Below, piece after piece: positions 17,083-24,827 of a DNA stretch of 64,000 nt (its first letter is position 1; each line of letters opens with the position of its first letter). The notes below the pieces were generated by a model. That model had not been told where the DNA came from. It searched no databases and worked only from the letters and a program-made list of their open reading frames with translations. The position numbers were made by a program, and so were the translations under genes. Origin of the DNA: JADJNY01 sp046349615 (GTDB lineage Bacteria; Planctomycetota; UBA1135; GCA-002686595); contig JAXMBZ010000006.1 in the NCBI GenBank assembly GCA_046349615.1, positions 62,001 through 126,000 of the forward strand, read 5' to 3'.

Positions 17083-18399
17083 TCACCGATCGGCGCGGAC
17101 GGAGAGCTCGTCCTCGAGCGCCTTCTCCGCGAGCGTCCGCGTGTAGTGGACGAGCGCCCAGATCTCCTCGCCCTTCAAGTTGCCCGACATCGCGGGCATC
17201 GGACCGCCCGCGATGCCCGAGGAGATGCGGCGATAGAGGTCGATCGGACGCCGGCCGCCGCGGAACGGATCGCGGCGCAGGTTGCGCGGGTAGATGTCGA
17301 AGCCCCACGCGTCCTGGTACGCCGCCGTCTTGCGCCCGCGGTCGTCGAACTTGAACGCGACGGGCCCGTCGCCGCGGCCTTCGTTGCCGTGGCACGCGGA
17401 GCAGTTGCCCTTCGTCGCGTCGTGGAAGAGCTCGTCGCCGAGCGCGATCGCGTCCGCCGTCGGCTCGGGGATCGCGCCGGGCCACGTGACGACCTGCGTC
17501 GGCGCCTTCTCCCACTTGCCCCAGACGAGGTCGAGCGCGTCGTCGAACGTCGCGTCGGTCACCTCGCCTTCGTCCTCGTACGCGAGCGCGACCTGCGTCT
17601 CGACCTCGCCGCGCACGGCGAGGAAGCGCGCGTAGTCCGCGAGTCCTTGGCGCTCCGCCTCCGAGAGCCGCGCGAGCGACGGCATCGACGTGCCGTAGAC
17701 GCCGAGCTCGAGCACGCGCAGGAGATCCGCGCGCGTCGGACGTCCGCCGTCCTTCACGCTCGTCCACTTGAAGATCCCGCGGCGGAAGTCGCGCGGGCGC
17801 GGCTCGAGGAAGTTCGCCGTCGGTCCGTCGCCGCCGCCCGAGACGCCGTGGCAATGCAGGCACTCGATGCGGTAGAGCTCCGCGGACTCGGCGAGCGACG
17901 GATAGAAGCCCTCGAAGAGCTCGCGCGCGGCCTGCTTGCGCGCGTCGACGGGCTTCGACGCGTCGGCGACCGCCGCGCGGAACGCGGCGAAGAGCGCGGG
18001 ATGGCCGCGCGGCTCCGCGACGTCGTCGAACGCGCCGCGCTCGATCGCGTCGAGTTCGCGCGCGAAGCGCTTCCGGTTGTCCGCGACGAGGCGCGCGCGC
18101 GACGCGTCGTCGAGCTCGCCGCTTCCGCCGGCGTCCTTCGGGCGCTCGGGGTGCGCGGGGTCGAACTTCGCCTCCGTCCACTCGGCGCGCACGGGGTAGT
18201 GCGGCGCGATCGGCTCGCCGAAGCGCGCCTCGAGCCCCTGCGCCACCTGCGCGAGCACCTCGGGGTGCTCCTGGAGCGACTTGCGCGTCGACGCCTGCAC
18301 GTCGAAGCGCAGATCGACCGCGCGCGCGTCGAATCCGCACCCCCCAGCGATCAGCGCGAGGAGTGGGAGCAGGAGACGGGCTCGCGTGGAGATCGGCAT
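17083..18399 (-). CDS. Di-haem cytochrome c lipoprotein of the oxidase operon
   Basis: 438 aa. The signal ends in LIAGGC, probably lipidated. Two haem c sites: Cys180-x2-Cys183-His184 (CLHCHG) and Cys333-x2-Cys336-His337 (CSACHG), with likely Met ligands in GTSMPS and GGPMPAMSG. The first 170 residues are helical, charged and without a haem motif. It precedes COX2 by 6 bases, so it is probably the direct electron donor to CuA or a mono-operonic caa3-like partner. The start at MPISTRARLLL is set by the signal peptide. Confidence 0.88.
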   Translation of the reverse strand: MPISTRARLLLPLLALIAGGCGFDARAVDLRFDVQASTRKSLQEHPEVLAQVAQGLEARFGEPIAPHYPVRAEWTEAKFDPAHPERPKDAGGSGELDDASRARLVADNRKRFARELDAIERGAFDDVAEPRGHPALFAAFRAAVADASKPVDARKQAARELFEGFYPSLAESAELYRIECLHCHGVSGGGDGPTANFLEPRPRDFRRGIFKWTSVKDGGRPTRADLLRVLELGVYGTSMPSLARLSEAERQGLADYARFLAVRGEVETQVALAYEDEGEVTDATFDDALDLVWGKWEKAPTQVVTWPGAIPEPTADAIALGDELFHDATKGNCSACHGNEGRGDGPVAFKFDDRGRKTAAYQDAWGFDIYPRNLRRDPFRGGRRPIDLYRRISSGIAGGPMPAMSGNLKGEEIWALVHYTRTLAEKALEDELSVRADR

Positions 18400-18454
18400 C
18401 GGCGCTCCGAGTCGGGCTCGGAAGCTCGTCAGTGTCCGCGGCGCGGCCCGATCG

Positions 18455-19045
18455 TCAAGCAGGAGTCGGACACGCACACGCGGCGCCGCAGGCCGATTCC
18501 TCCTCCACCCGCTCCGCGATGCGCCGGAGGAGCCCGGCTCGCGCACGGACCGCGCGCGTTCCGGCCTCCGCGTCGATCTCCTGGTACCTCCGCACCGCCG
18601 CCGCGTCGTGCACGTCGTCGAGGAGTTCGTCGGCGAGGGGCAGGAGGATCGACTCCTCCCAAGTCGCGTGCGCGAGCTGCGCGATCGCGTACCGTTCCGC
18701 GAGGAAGACGAACCGGTCGAGGCTCGCCCAGTCGCCGTACGCAGCGCCCTGGAGACACTCCGCGATCTCGGCCATCTCGACGCGCTCACGCACGTGGTCC
18801 GCCAGGAGCTCGGCGACGCGCGCACGGGCGAGTCCTTGCTCGAAGAGCGCGGGGAACAGGCCCTCCTCCTCCTTGCGCTGGTGGTAGACGTTCGCGCTGT
18901 CCCGCAGGAACTCGACGAGTTCGAGCGCGGACGAGGCGTCGAACGTCCCTCCTCGAACGACGAGCTCGGCGATGCGTCGCAGGCTCGTCGCCGCACTCGC
19001 GACGAGCTCGTGTTCCGAACGGAGCTCTTGGACGGCTCGTTTCAT
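18455..19045 (-). CDS. Hemerythrin-like (HHE) protein upstream of the oxidase operon
   Basis: 196 aa. Four-helix di-iron signature residues are His12 (SEHELV), His55 and Glu59 (VYHQRKEEEG), His84 (ADHVRE) and His126/Glu130 (LAHATWEESI). Such proteins bind O2 or NO, or repair NO-damaged iron centres in the RIC group (family knowledge). The last 14 residues are Cys-rich (ESACGAACACPTPA), possibly a second metal site. The stop lies 55 bases before the cytochrome c start on the same strand, so it may be the first gene of the respiratory operon. It is divergent from the N-formylglutamate hydrolase-like gene. Confidence 0.85.
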   Translation of the reverse strand: MKRAVQELRSEHELVASAATSLRRIAELVVRGGTFDASSALELVEFLRDSANVYHQRKEEEGLFPALFEQGLARARVAELLADHVRERVEMAEIAECLQGAAYGDWASLDRFVFLAERYAIAQLAHATWEESILLPLADELLDDVHDAAAVRRYQEIDAEAGTRAVRARAGLLRRIAERVEEESACGAACACPTPA

Positions 19046-19198
19046 GGCTGGGGTCCTTCACGGAATCCTGCTCGGTGGAGCAGGCGAGCACACCCGTGTT
19101 TCGGAATTGCAACTTCCCAAAGTGGTGCGCACTCCGTCGTGGGCCGCGCTCGGGCACGGCGAACGCCTCGACGGGTTCGCGAGCGTAGAATCCGCTCG

Positions 19199-20140
19199 AT
19201 GCGCCCGAACCCCGAATGGTCTTCCGTCCCGGACGTCGCCGACGTCGAGTTCTTGTGCGGCACGCGCTCGAGCGGCGCACCCGATCTGCTGCTCGAGGTC
19301 CCCCACGGCGCGACGCGGAGCGACGACTTCTCGCGCCTCGCCTCGACGCTCGTCGGCGCGTACCCGGACGACCTGCGCGACTTCTTCTTCGTGAACACGG
19401 ACGTCGGTGCTCCCGAGGTCGCGCGCCGCGTCGCCGAGCGCTACGTCGCCGCGGAGCCCGAACGCGCGGCCGTCGTCATCCGCTGCCGCATCCCGCGCAC
19501 CTTCGTCGACTGCAACCGCGTGATCGACGCCGCGACGAAACCGGCCGCGAGCGCCGCCGGCGAGATGACGCCCGGTCTGCACGCGTGGGTGCGCGATCCG
19601 CGCGATCGCGAGCGGCTCCTCGCGCTCTACGCGTCGTACCGCGCGCTCGTGACGAGCGCGTTCGAGCGCGTCTGCGGCCGCGGCGGGCGCGCGCTGATGG
19701 TGCATTCCTACGCGCCGCGCAGCGTCGACGTGCCGGTCGACGACCGCATCGTCGAGCACCTGCGCGCGGCGTACGCGCCCGACAAGGTCGGCACGTGGCC
19801 GCTGCGGTCGGAGGTCGACCTGATCCTCGACGCGCCCGACGGAGCGCGGTACGCGTCCGAGGAGCTCGCGGAAGGCGCCGCGTCCGCGTTCGCGGCGGCG
19901 GGTTTCGCGGTCGCGCGCAACGGCGCGTACGCGCTCCACCCGAGCACGCTCGCCCACGCGTTCGCGCGCGAGTTCCCCGGCCGCACGCTGTGCCTCGAGC
20001 TGCGCCGCGACCTGCTCGTGCGCGAGTTCACGCCCTTCGCGGAGATGCGCGGCGAGCCCTCGAAGGTCGACCGCGTCGCGGCGCCGCTCGCCGAGGCCGC
20101 GGTGCGCGCGGCGCGTGCCGCGAACGCCGCGAGCGCGTAG
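19199..20140 (+). CDS. N-formylglutamate amidohydrolase-like protein
   Basis: 313 aa. The opening VEFLCGTRSSGAPDLLLEVPHGAT resembles the metal-binding VPHG/HAG strand of the N-formylglutamate deformylase family (PF05013-like). FVDCNRVID, ALMVHSYAPRSV and LCLELRRDLLV sit where the family has its DxNR, HS and terminal active-site blocks. The substrate could be another N-acyl amino acid. The Met at 19199 is the only sensible start; a longer open frame back to 18281 is antisense to the hemerythrin gene. The TAG stop is 10 bases from the next gene (YgfZ). Confidence 0.65.
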   Translation: MRPNPEWSSVPDVADVEFLCGTRSSGAPDLLLEVPHGATRSDDFSRLASTLVGAYPDDLRDFFFVNTDVGAPEVARRVAERYVAAEPERAAVVIRCRIPRTFVDCNRVIDAATKPAASAAGEMTPGLHAWVRDPRDRERLLALYASYRALVTSAFERVCGRGGRALMVHSYAPRSVDVPVDDRIVEHLRAAYAPDKVGTWPLRSEVDLILDAPDGARYASEELAEGAASAFAAAGFAVARNGAYALHPSTLAHAFAREFPGRTLCLELRRDLLVREFTPFAEMRGEPSKVDRVAAPLAEAAVRAARAANAASA

Positions 20141-20150
20141 ACTCCCGCGC

Positions 20151-21245
20151 GTGAACCGCTCCCCGCTCCTCGAACTGCACCGCGCCGCGAACGCGCGCCT
20201 CGCGCACGGCGACCCGCCCGAGCTCCTCACCTACGGCGACGTGCCCGCCGAGTACCGCGCGGCGACGGAGGGTTGCGCGCTCTTCGACGCGACCGAGCGC
20301 GCGCGGATCGTCGCGAGCGGACCGGACGCGCAGGGTTTCCTCCATCGCCTGCTCGCGAACGACGTGCGTGCTCTCGCGATCGGCGCGGAGCAACGCAACC
20401 TGCTGCTCTCGAGCAAAGGCAAGGTGCTCTTCGCGTTCGAACTCGCGCGCGCCGCGGACGCGCTCGCGCTCGAGCTCCCCGCCGCGCGCGGCAAGGCGCT
20501 GACGGCGGCGCTCGACCTGTACCTCTTCTCGGAGAAGGCGACGTTCGCCGACGAGACGGAGCGCTGCGCGCCGATCGAGCTCGTCGGGCCGCGCGCGGTC
20601 GAGCTCGCGCGCACCGTGTGCGGCGCGGACGTGCCGTCCGAGCTCGGACGCTGGAGCGCGCCGACTTGGGACGGCGGCGAGCTCCGCGCGAGCGCGCGCG
20701 CGATCGCGGGCTCCGCGGGGATCGCGCTCGACGCGGGCGAACGCGCGCCCGCCCTGTGGCAGGCGCTCGTCGCCGCGGGCGCGCGTCCGGCGGGCCGCGT
20801 CGTGCGCGACATCCTGCGCGTCGAAGCGGGCGCCGCGGAGTTCGGCGTCGACGTCGACGACACGGTGTACCCGCAGGAAGCGCGGCTCGAGGCCGCGTTC
20901 AGCCTCTCGAAGGGTTGCTACATCGGGCAGGAGGTCGTCGCGAAGATCGACACGTACGGCGGCCTGAACAAGCGCCTCGTCGCGTTGAAGGTCGCGCACG
21001 ACGACCCCGTGCCGCGCGGGACGCGCTTGATGCGCCTCGACGAGGGCGAGTGGCGCGACCTCGGCGTCGTGACGAGCTGGGCGTACTCGTTCGTGCTCGA
21101 CACGGGCGTCGTGCTCGCGTACGTGAAGCGCCGCCACCAGAAGGCGGGCACCGAGTTCCGCGTGGGCGACGGCCCCGCGACCGCGACGATCGTCCCGCTG
21201 CCGATCCGCAAGGACGCGCTCGCGGTCACCGGCGAGTTCGAGTGA
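20151..21245 (+). CDS. ygfZ: YgfZ/GcvT-like folate-binding Fe-S cluster repair protein
   Basis: 364 aa from GTG 20151. The YgfZ signature K-G-C-Y-x-G-Q-E is complete at residues 254-261 (KGCYIGQE) with the essential Cys256. The N-terminal half resembles the GcvT aminomethyltransferase fold (CALFDATERARIVASGPDAQ, FLHRLLANDV). YgfZ proteins use tetrahydrofolate and support assembly or repair of certain Fe-S enzymes. An ATG-like alternative at 20115 lies inside the previous gene, so GTG is preferred. It converges on the DUF3108 gene with 9 bases between stops. Confidence 0.88.
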   Translation: MNRSPLLELHRAANARLAHGDPPELLTYGDVPAEYRAATEGCALFDATERARIVASGPDAQGFLHRLLANDVRALAIGAEQRNLLLSSKGKVLFAFELARAADALALELPAARGKALTAALDLYLFSEKATFADETERCAPIELVGPRAVELARTVCGADVPSELGRWSAPTWDGGELRASARAIAGSAGIALDAGERAPALWQALVAAGARPAGRVVRDILRVEAGAAEFGVDVDDTVYPQEARLEAAFSLSKGCYIGQEVVAKIDTYGGLNKRLVALKVAHDDPVPRGTRLMRLDEGEWRDLGVVTSWAYSFVLDTGVVLAYVKRRHQKAGTEFRVGDGPATATIVPLPIRKDALAVTGEFE

Positions 21246-21254
21246 CGCGCGCCG

Positions 21255-22634
21255 CTACTGGATCGGCCCGAAGGCCTCGGGCGTGCCCTTGTACTTCGCG
21301 AGCTCGACGCGCACGTCGAGGTCGCCGAGGACGGGCACGGGCAGCGTGCCCGAGATCAACACCGGCACGCCCGTCTTCGAGTCGAACCAGATCTGGATCG
21401 TGCCTTGGATGCCGAAGAGGCCTTGGAAGCCCTCGCCGTCCTTCGGCTCGCCCTCGGGGATGCGCGTGACGAGCTTCACCTGCGTGCACTCGAAACGGCC
21501 CGCGGGGACTTCGAGCACCTTCGTCTTCTTCGCGCGCGTCAGGTCGACCGTCCAGAGCTTCTGCTTGTCGACGAGCGGGAACGAGACGTTCTCGACGCCC
21601 TCGCGGACCATCGTGCGCGCGAGGTAGACGGCGGAGAGCATGTCGAGCGTGCCCGGCGGGATCTCGCGCGTCTGCGCGGGCTTCCAGATCCGGTGCTCCA
21701 TCTTCTTGCACTTCTCGCAGTGGTAGGGCTTGCCCCAGATCCACTTCGACTCGACGAAGTGCTCGAGGTTCTTGCAGTCCTTCTCCTTGCAATGCCCGTC
21801 GTGTTCGTAGGTCGCGACGAGCTTCTCCTCGACGACGCCGAGCTTGAGCTTGCGCCGGCGGTTCTCGCTGCCCTTCTGCGTGTCCGTGAGGAGCACGCGC
21901 GGCATCACCTGCGGCAAGTGGCGCACGTAGAGCTCGTGATCGAGCTCGTAGCCGAGGTGGTTCCCACGCGCGGTGCTCTTGATCCAGCCGACCTCCTTGC
22001 CGCTCCTCTTCGCGCCCCCGCCGCGCGTCGGGAGACCCTCGATGTACGGCTCCGCGCCGGAGGAGAGCGTCACCTTGCCCACGGTCGGCTCGCCGAGCGC
22101 GCCGAGGTCGATCTCGACCTCGAACGAGAGTTCCTCGCCGCGCGGGATCAGGAGCCCGAGTTGCCCCGGGCCGCGCTCGAGGCGCAGGTCGCCCGTCGGC
22201 GCGGGACCGTCGGGCTCGCCGACGAGCTCCGTCGACTCGCCGCCGCCCTCGCGCGCGGCGGGTTCCTCGGTGCGCGGCGCGTTCGCGGCGACGGAGGTGG
22301 AAGCGTGTTCCTCCGCGCGCGCCGCATCGGCCTCGTCCGCGCGCGCTCCGGCGTCGTTCGCGCGCGCAGCGGACTCGTCCGCAGGTCGAACGGAGCCGTC
22401 GTCGCGCGCCGCGATCGACTCCGCGCGCAGGGTCGCTGCCGCGGCGTCCTCCGCGCGCACGCTCGTCGGCGCGACGAGCACCCCGGGCTCCGCCGTGCGC
22501 GGATTCGCGGGCGCCGATTCCGTCGCGCCGCCGAAGCCGAGACACGCCGCGAGCGGCCCGAACGCGAGCGCGAGGCCGAGACGCGCGAGCCACGCACGCG
22601 CCGTCGGCGCGACGAAGCCGCGCTCGGCGTCCAT
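21255..22634 (-). CDS. DUF3108-type lipoprotein with a Cys/His-rich insertion
   Basis: 459 aa from the Met opening MDAERGFVAP (the frame reaches 22676). Lipobox LAAC gives lipidated Cys31. Residues 35-145 are an Ala/Glu/Arg low-complexity linker. The C-terminal 300 residues follow the DUF3108 pattern (EELSFEVEIDLGALG, TKVLEVPAGRFECTQVKLVT, IQIWFDSKTGVPVLISG). Embedded in it is a possible zinc site: Cys282, Cys287, His292 and Cys306, Cys309, His314 (HCKEKDC and HCEKCKK). Function unknown; DUF3108 proteins are envelope proteins. Its start is 54 bases after the dehydrogenase stop. Confidence 0.75.
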   Translation of the reverse strand: MDAERGFVAPTARAWLARLGLALAFGPLAACLGFGGATESAPANPRTAEPGVLVAPTSVRAEDAAAATLRAESIAARDDGSVRPADESAARANDAGARADEADAARAEEHASTSVAANAPRTEEPAAREGGGESTELVGEPDGPAPTGDLRLERGPGQLGLLIPRGEELSFEVEIDLGALGEPTVGKVTLSSGAEPYIEGLPTRGGGAKRSGKEVGWIKSTARGNHLGYELDHELYVRHLPQVMPRVLLTDTQKGSENRRRKLKLGVVEEKLVATYEHDGHCKEKDCKNLEHFVESKWIWGKPYHCEKCKKMEHRIWKPAQTREIPPGTLDMLSAVYLARTMVREGVENVSFPLVDKQKLWTVDLTRAKKTKVLEVPAGRFECTQVKLVTRIPEGEPKDGEGFQGLFGIQGTIQIWFDSKTGVPVLISGTLPVPVLGDLDVRVELAKYKGTPEAFGPIQ

Positions 22635-22688
22635 GCGCCGCGTCGCCCGCGTCCCCGTCGCTCCCGTCCCCCCCATGGCGCCGAAAGC

Positions 22689-23738
22689 CTACGCCTCGCC
22701 TCGCCAGCGCGCGATCCTCGACTCGGCTTCCTCGAGCGCGACGCGCGCGGGCGGACGGTCCTCGGCGCGCGCGCGCTCGAGCACCTCGACGAGCGCACCC
22801 GCGATCCGTTCGCCGATCGCGGCGACGGGCTCGCGCTTCCCCTCGAGGTGGAACAGCACGCCGCGGATGAGCGCGCCCGAGTTGATCACGAAGTCCGGCG
22901 CATACACGATGCCGCGCTCGTGCAGTCGGTCGCCGTGGAGCGGGCGCACGAGCACGTTGTTCGCACCGCCCGCGACGACCCGGCAGCGCAGGCGCGTCAA
23001 CGTCAGGTCGTGGAGGATTCCGCCGAGCGCGCACGGCGCGAAGACGTCGCAGCGCTGGTCGTACTCCGTCGCGGGGTCGATCAGCTCGAGGTCGAGCTCC
23101 GCTGCGACCTCCTCGCCGCGCGCCGCGTCGATCTCGGCGGCGAGCACGCGCGCGCCGCGCTCGACGAGGCGCCGCGCGAGCCCGCGCCCGACCTCGCCGA
23201 GTCCTTGGACGACGATCGTGCGCTCCTTCCAATCTTCCTTGCCGTCGAGGAAGCGCAGCGTCGCCGCGAGCCCTTGGAAGACGCCCTCCGCCGTCGCCTC
23301 GGAGAGTTCGCCCGGTCCCGTCGGTCCCGGATCGGTGACGTAGCGCGTGCGCTCCGCGACGGCCGCGAGCTCCGCGGGACCCGTGCCGACGTCGGGGCCG
23401 GTGTAGAAGCGGCCGCCGAGGCGCTCGACGAGGTCGCCGACCGCGCGGTAGGCGGCTTGGAGGTCGAGGTCGGAGCGATCGAGGAGGACGAGCTTCGCGC
23501 CGCCGACCGCGAGGCCCGCGAGCGCGCACTTGTGGCTCATCGCGCGCGAGAGCCGCAGGCAGTCGCGCAGCGCCTGGTCCTCGTCGAGGTAGCTCCAGCG
23601 CCGGATCCCGCCGAACGCGCGCCCACGCGAGCTGTCGTGGATGCCGAGGAACCCGCGCAGACCCGTCGCACGGTCGTGGAACGCGATGACTTCCTCGAAG
23701 CCCTCGCGCGCCATGGCGTCGAGGATGTGGACTCCCAT
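22689..23738 (-). CDS. Glu/Leu/Phe/Val dehydrogenase
   Basis: 349 aa. Oxidatively deaminates a hydrophobic or acidic amino acid with NAD(P). Seen: GLRGFLGIHDSSRGRAFGGIR, catalytic Lys region HKCALAGLAVGGAKLVLL, TGPDVGTG, the Rossmann motif VVQGLGEVGRGLARRL and the C-terminal GGANNVL and APDFVINSGAL. The length and GPDVGTG resemble leucine/phenylalanine dehydrogenases rather than the longer glutamate enzymes. Start at MGVHILDAMAREGFEEV. It faces the HEAT lipoprotein gene across a 120-base divergent spacer. Confidence 0.9.
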   Translation of the reverse strand: MGVHILDAMAREGFEEVIAFHDRATGLRGFLGIHDSSRGRAFGGIRRWSYLDEDQALRDCLRLSRAMSHKCALAGLAVGGAKLVLLDRSDLDLQAAYRAVGDLVERLGGRFYTGPDVGTGPAELAAVAERTRYVTDPGPTGPGELSEATAEGVFQGLAATLRFLDGKEDWKERTIVVQGLGEVGRGLARRLVERGARVLAAEIDAARGEEVAAELDLELIDPATEYDQRCDVFAPCALGGILHDLTLTRLRCRVVAGGANNVLVRPLHGDRLHERGIVYAPDFVINSGALIRGVLFHLEGKREPVAAIGERIAGALVEVLERARAEDRPPARVALEEAESRIARWRGEA

Positions 23739-23858
23739 GCTGCTGTGGCCGCGTTTCCCCCGGGCCCAATCTAACTGCACGGACGGGGCGCGCGACAGTA
23801 CCCTGTCCCCGCCGGCAGCGCGCGGGAAGGAACCTGCGCGCGCGGCGTCGAGCCCCGC

Positions 23859-24827
23859 ATGAGAACGTCCCCCGAATCGTCCGGCCGCACGCGGCCGAAC
23901 GGAGTTCCTTCGTCCGCCCTCGTCCTCGGGCTCGCGCTCCTCGTCGCGACCGGCTGCCGCGCGAGCGGAACGAAGAACTCGGAGTCGGACGGCGCGCCGA
24001 AGAAGCCGATCGCAGAGCTCGTCGAGGCGACGAACACACCCGAGCCGATCGGCCAGCTCCTCGCGCGGATCGACACGGCGATCGAGCGCTGGAACCAGCT
24101 CCAGCTCTCCGGGCAGTCGGGCGAGGACCGCGAGAAGGCGCGCAAGCTCGAGCTCTGGATCCAAGGCGAGGCGCACCGCCGCCGCGCGGAGATCGTCGAG
24201 CAGCTCGAGAGCGGCGCCCCGCAGAACCGCACGATCGCGGCGATGGCGCTCGGCTTCACGCGCGAGACCGAGGTGCAGAGTCCGCTGCTCGCCGCGCTCG
24301 ACGATTCGGACCCGGGCGTCGTCAGCAACGCCTTGCTCGGACTCTGGCTGCTCGAGCGCTCGGACACGCCGCTCGAGAAGATCGCGGGGCTCCTGCGGAC
24401 GAGCTCGGATCCGACGCTCCGCAGCAACGCCGCGCTCTGCCTCGCGAGCCTGACGAGCAAGGGCGCGAAGGACCCCGCCGCCCTCGAGGCCGCGCGCGTC
24501 GGACTGCTCGACGCGGAGCCGGGCGTGCGCAGCCAGTGCGCGCTCGTGCTCGGCAACCTCGTCGACAAGGCCTCGCTCGACTCGCTGACGGACCACCTCG
24601 TCGATCCGGTGCCGCTCGTCGCCGCCGCGAGCGCGCGCGCGATCGGTCACATCGGCCGCAACGAACCCAGCGCGAAGGGCAAGGCCGCGCGCGCGCTCGT
24701 CGCCGCGCTCGACGAAGCGAAGGGCGCCGCCGAGAAGGAGGTGCACTCGAACCTCGTGTACCTCGCGGGCGTCGACCACGGGAAGGACGCCAAGGACTGG
24801 CTCGAATGGGCGCTGCGCCTGCCGTGA
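23859..24827 (+). CDS. HEAT-repeat lipoprotein
   Basis: 322 aa. Lipoprotein signal with Cys in LLVATGCRAS. Residues 110-315 hold five or six HEAT-like helical repeats (NRTIAAMALGFTRETEVQSP, DPTLRSNAALCLASLTSKG, EPGVRSQCALVLGNLVDK, VPLVAAASARAIGHIGRN). These suggest a protein-interaction scaffold facing the periplasm or outside. The stop overlaps the next gene's GTG (GTGA, 24824-24827), so the two are probably one operon. Confidence 0.8.
   Translation: MRTSPESSGRTRPNGVPSSALVLGLALLVATGCRASGTKNSESDGAPKKPIAELVEATNTPEPIGQLLARIDTAIERWNQLQLSGQSGEDREKARKLELWIQGEAHRRRAEIVEQLESGAPQNRTIAAMALGFTRETEVQSPLLAALDDSDPGVVSNALLGLWLLERSDTPLEKIAGLLRTSSDPTLRSNAALCLASLTSKGAKDPAALEAARVGLLDAEPGVRSQCALVLGNLVDKASLDSLTDHLVDPVPLVAAASARAIGHIGRNEPSAKGKAARALVAALDEAKGAAEKEVHSNLVYLAGVDHGKDAKDWLEWALRLP

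Noticed and set aside
14576..18340. 1254-residue minus-strand frame continuing upstream of COX1
   Set aside because: The upstream 670 residues are out-of-frame readings of COX2 and cytochrome c. COX1 begins at MSTHATDAG with the ATGA overlap.
18441..18500. Possible second selenoprotein: in-frame sequence after the hemerythrin TGA stop near Cys residues
   Set aside because: No Cys at the right spacing downstream and no convincing protein pattern after the stop. The continuation runs into the start of the cytochrome c gene.
18281..19198. Upstream extension of the N-formylglutamate hydrolase-like gene
   Set aside because: The extension is antisense to the hemerythrin gene, is Arg-rich and has no protein-like pattern. 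The Met at 19199 matches the family start.
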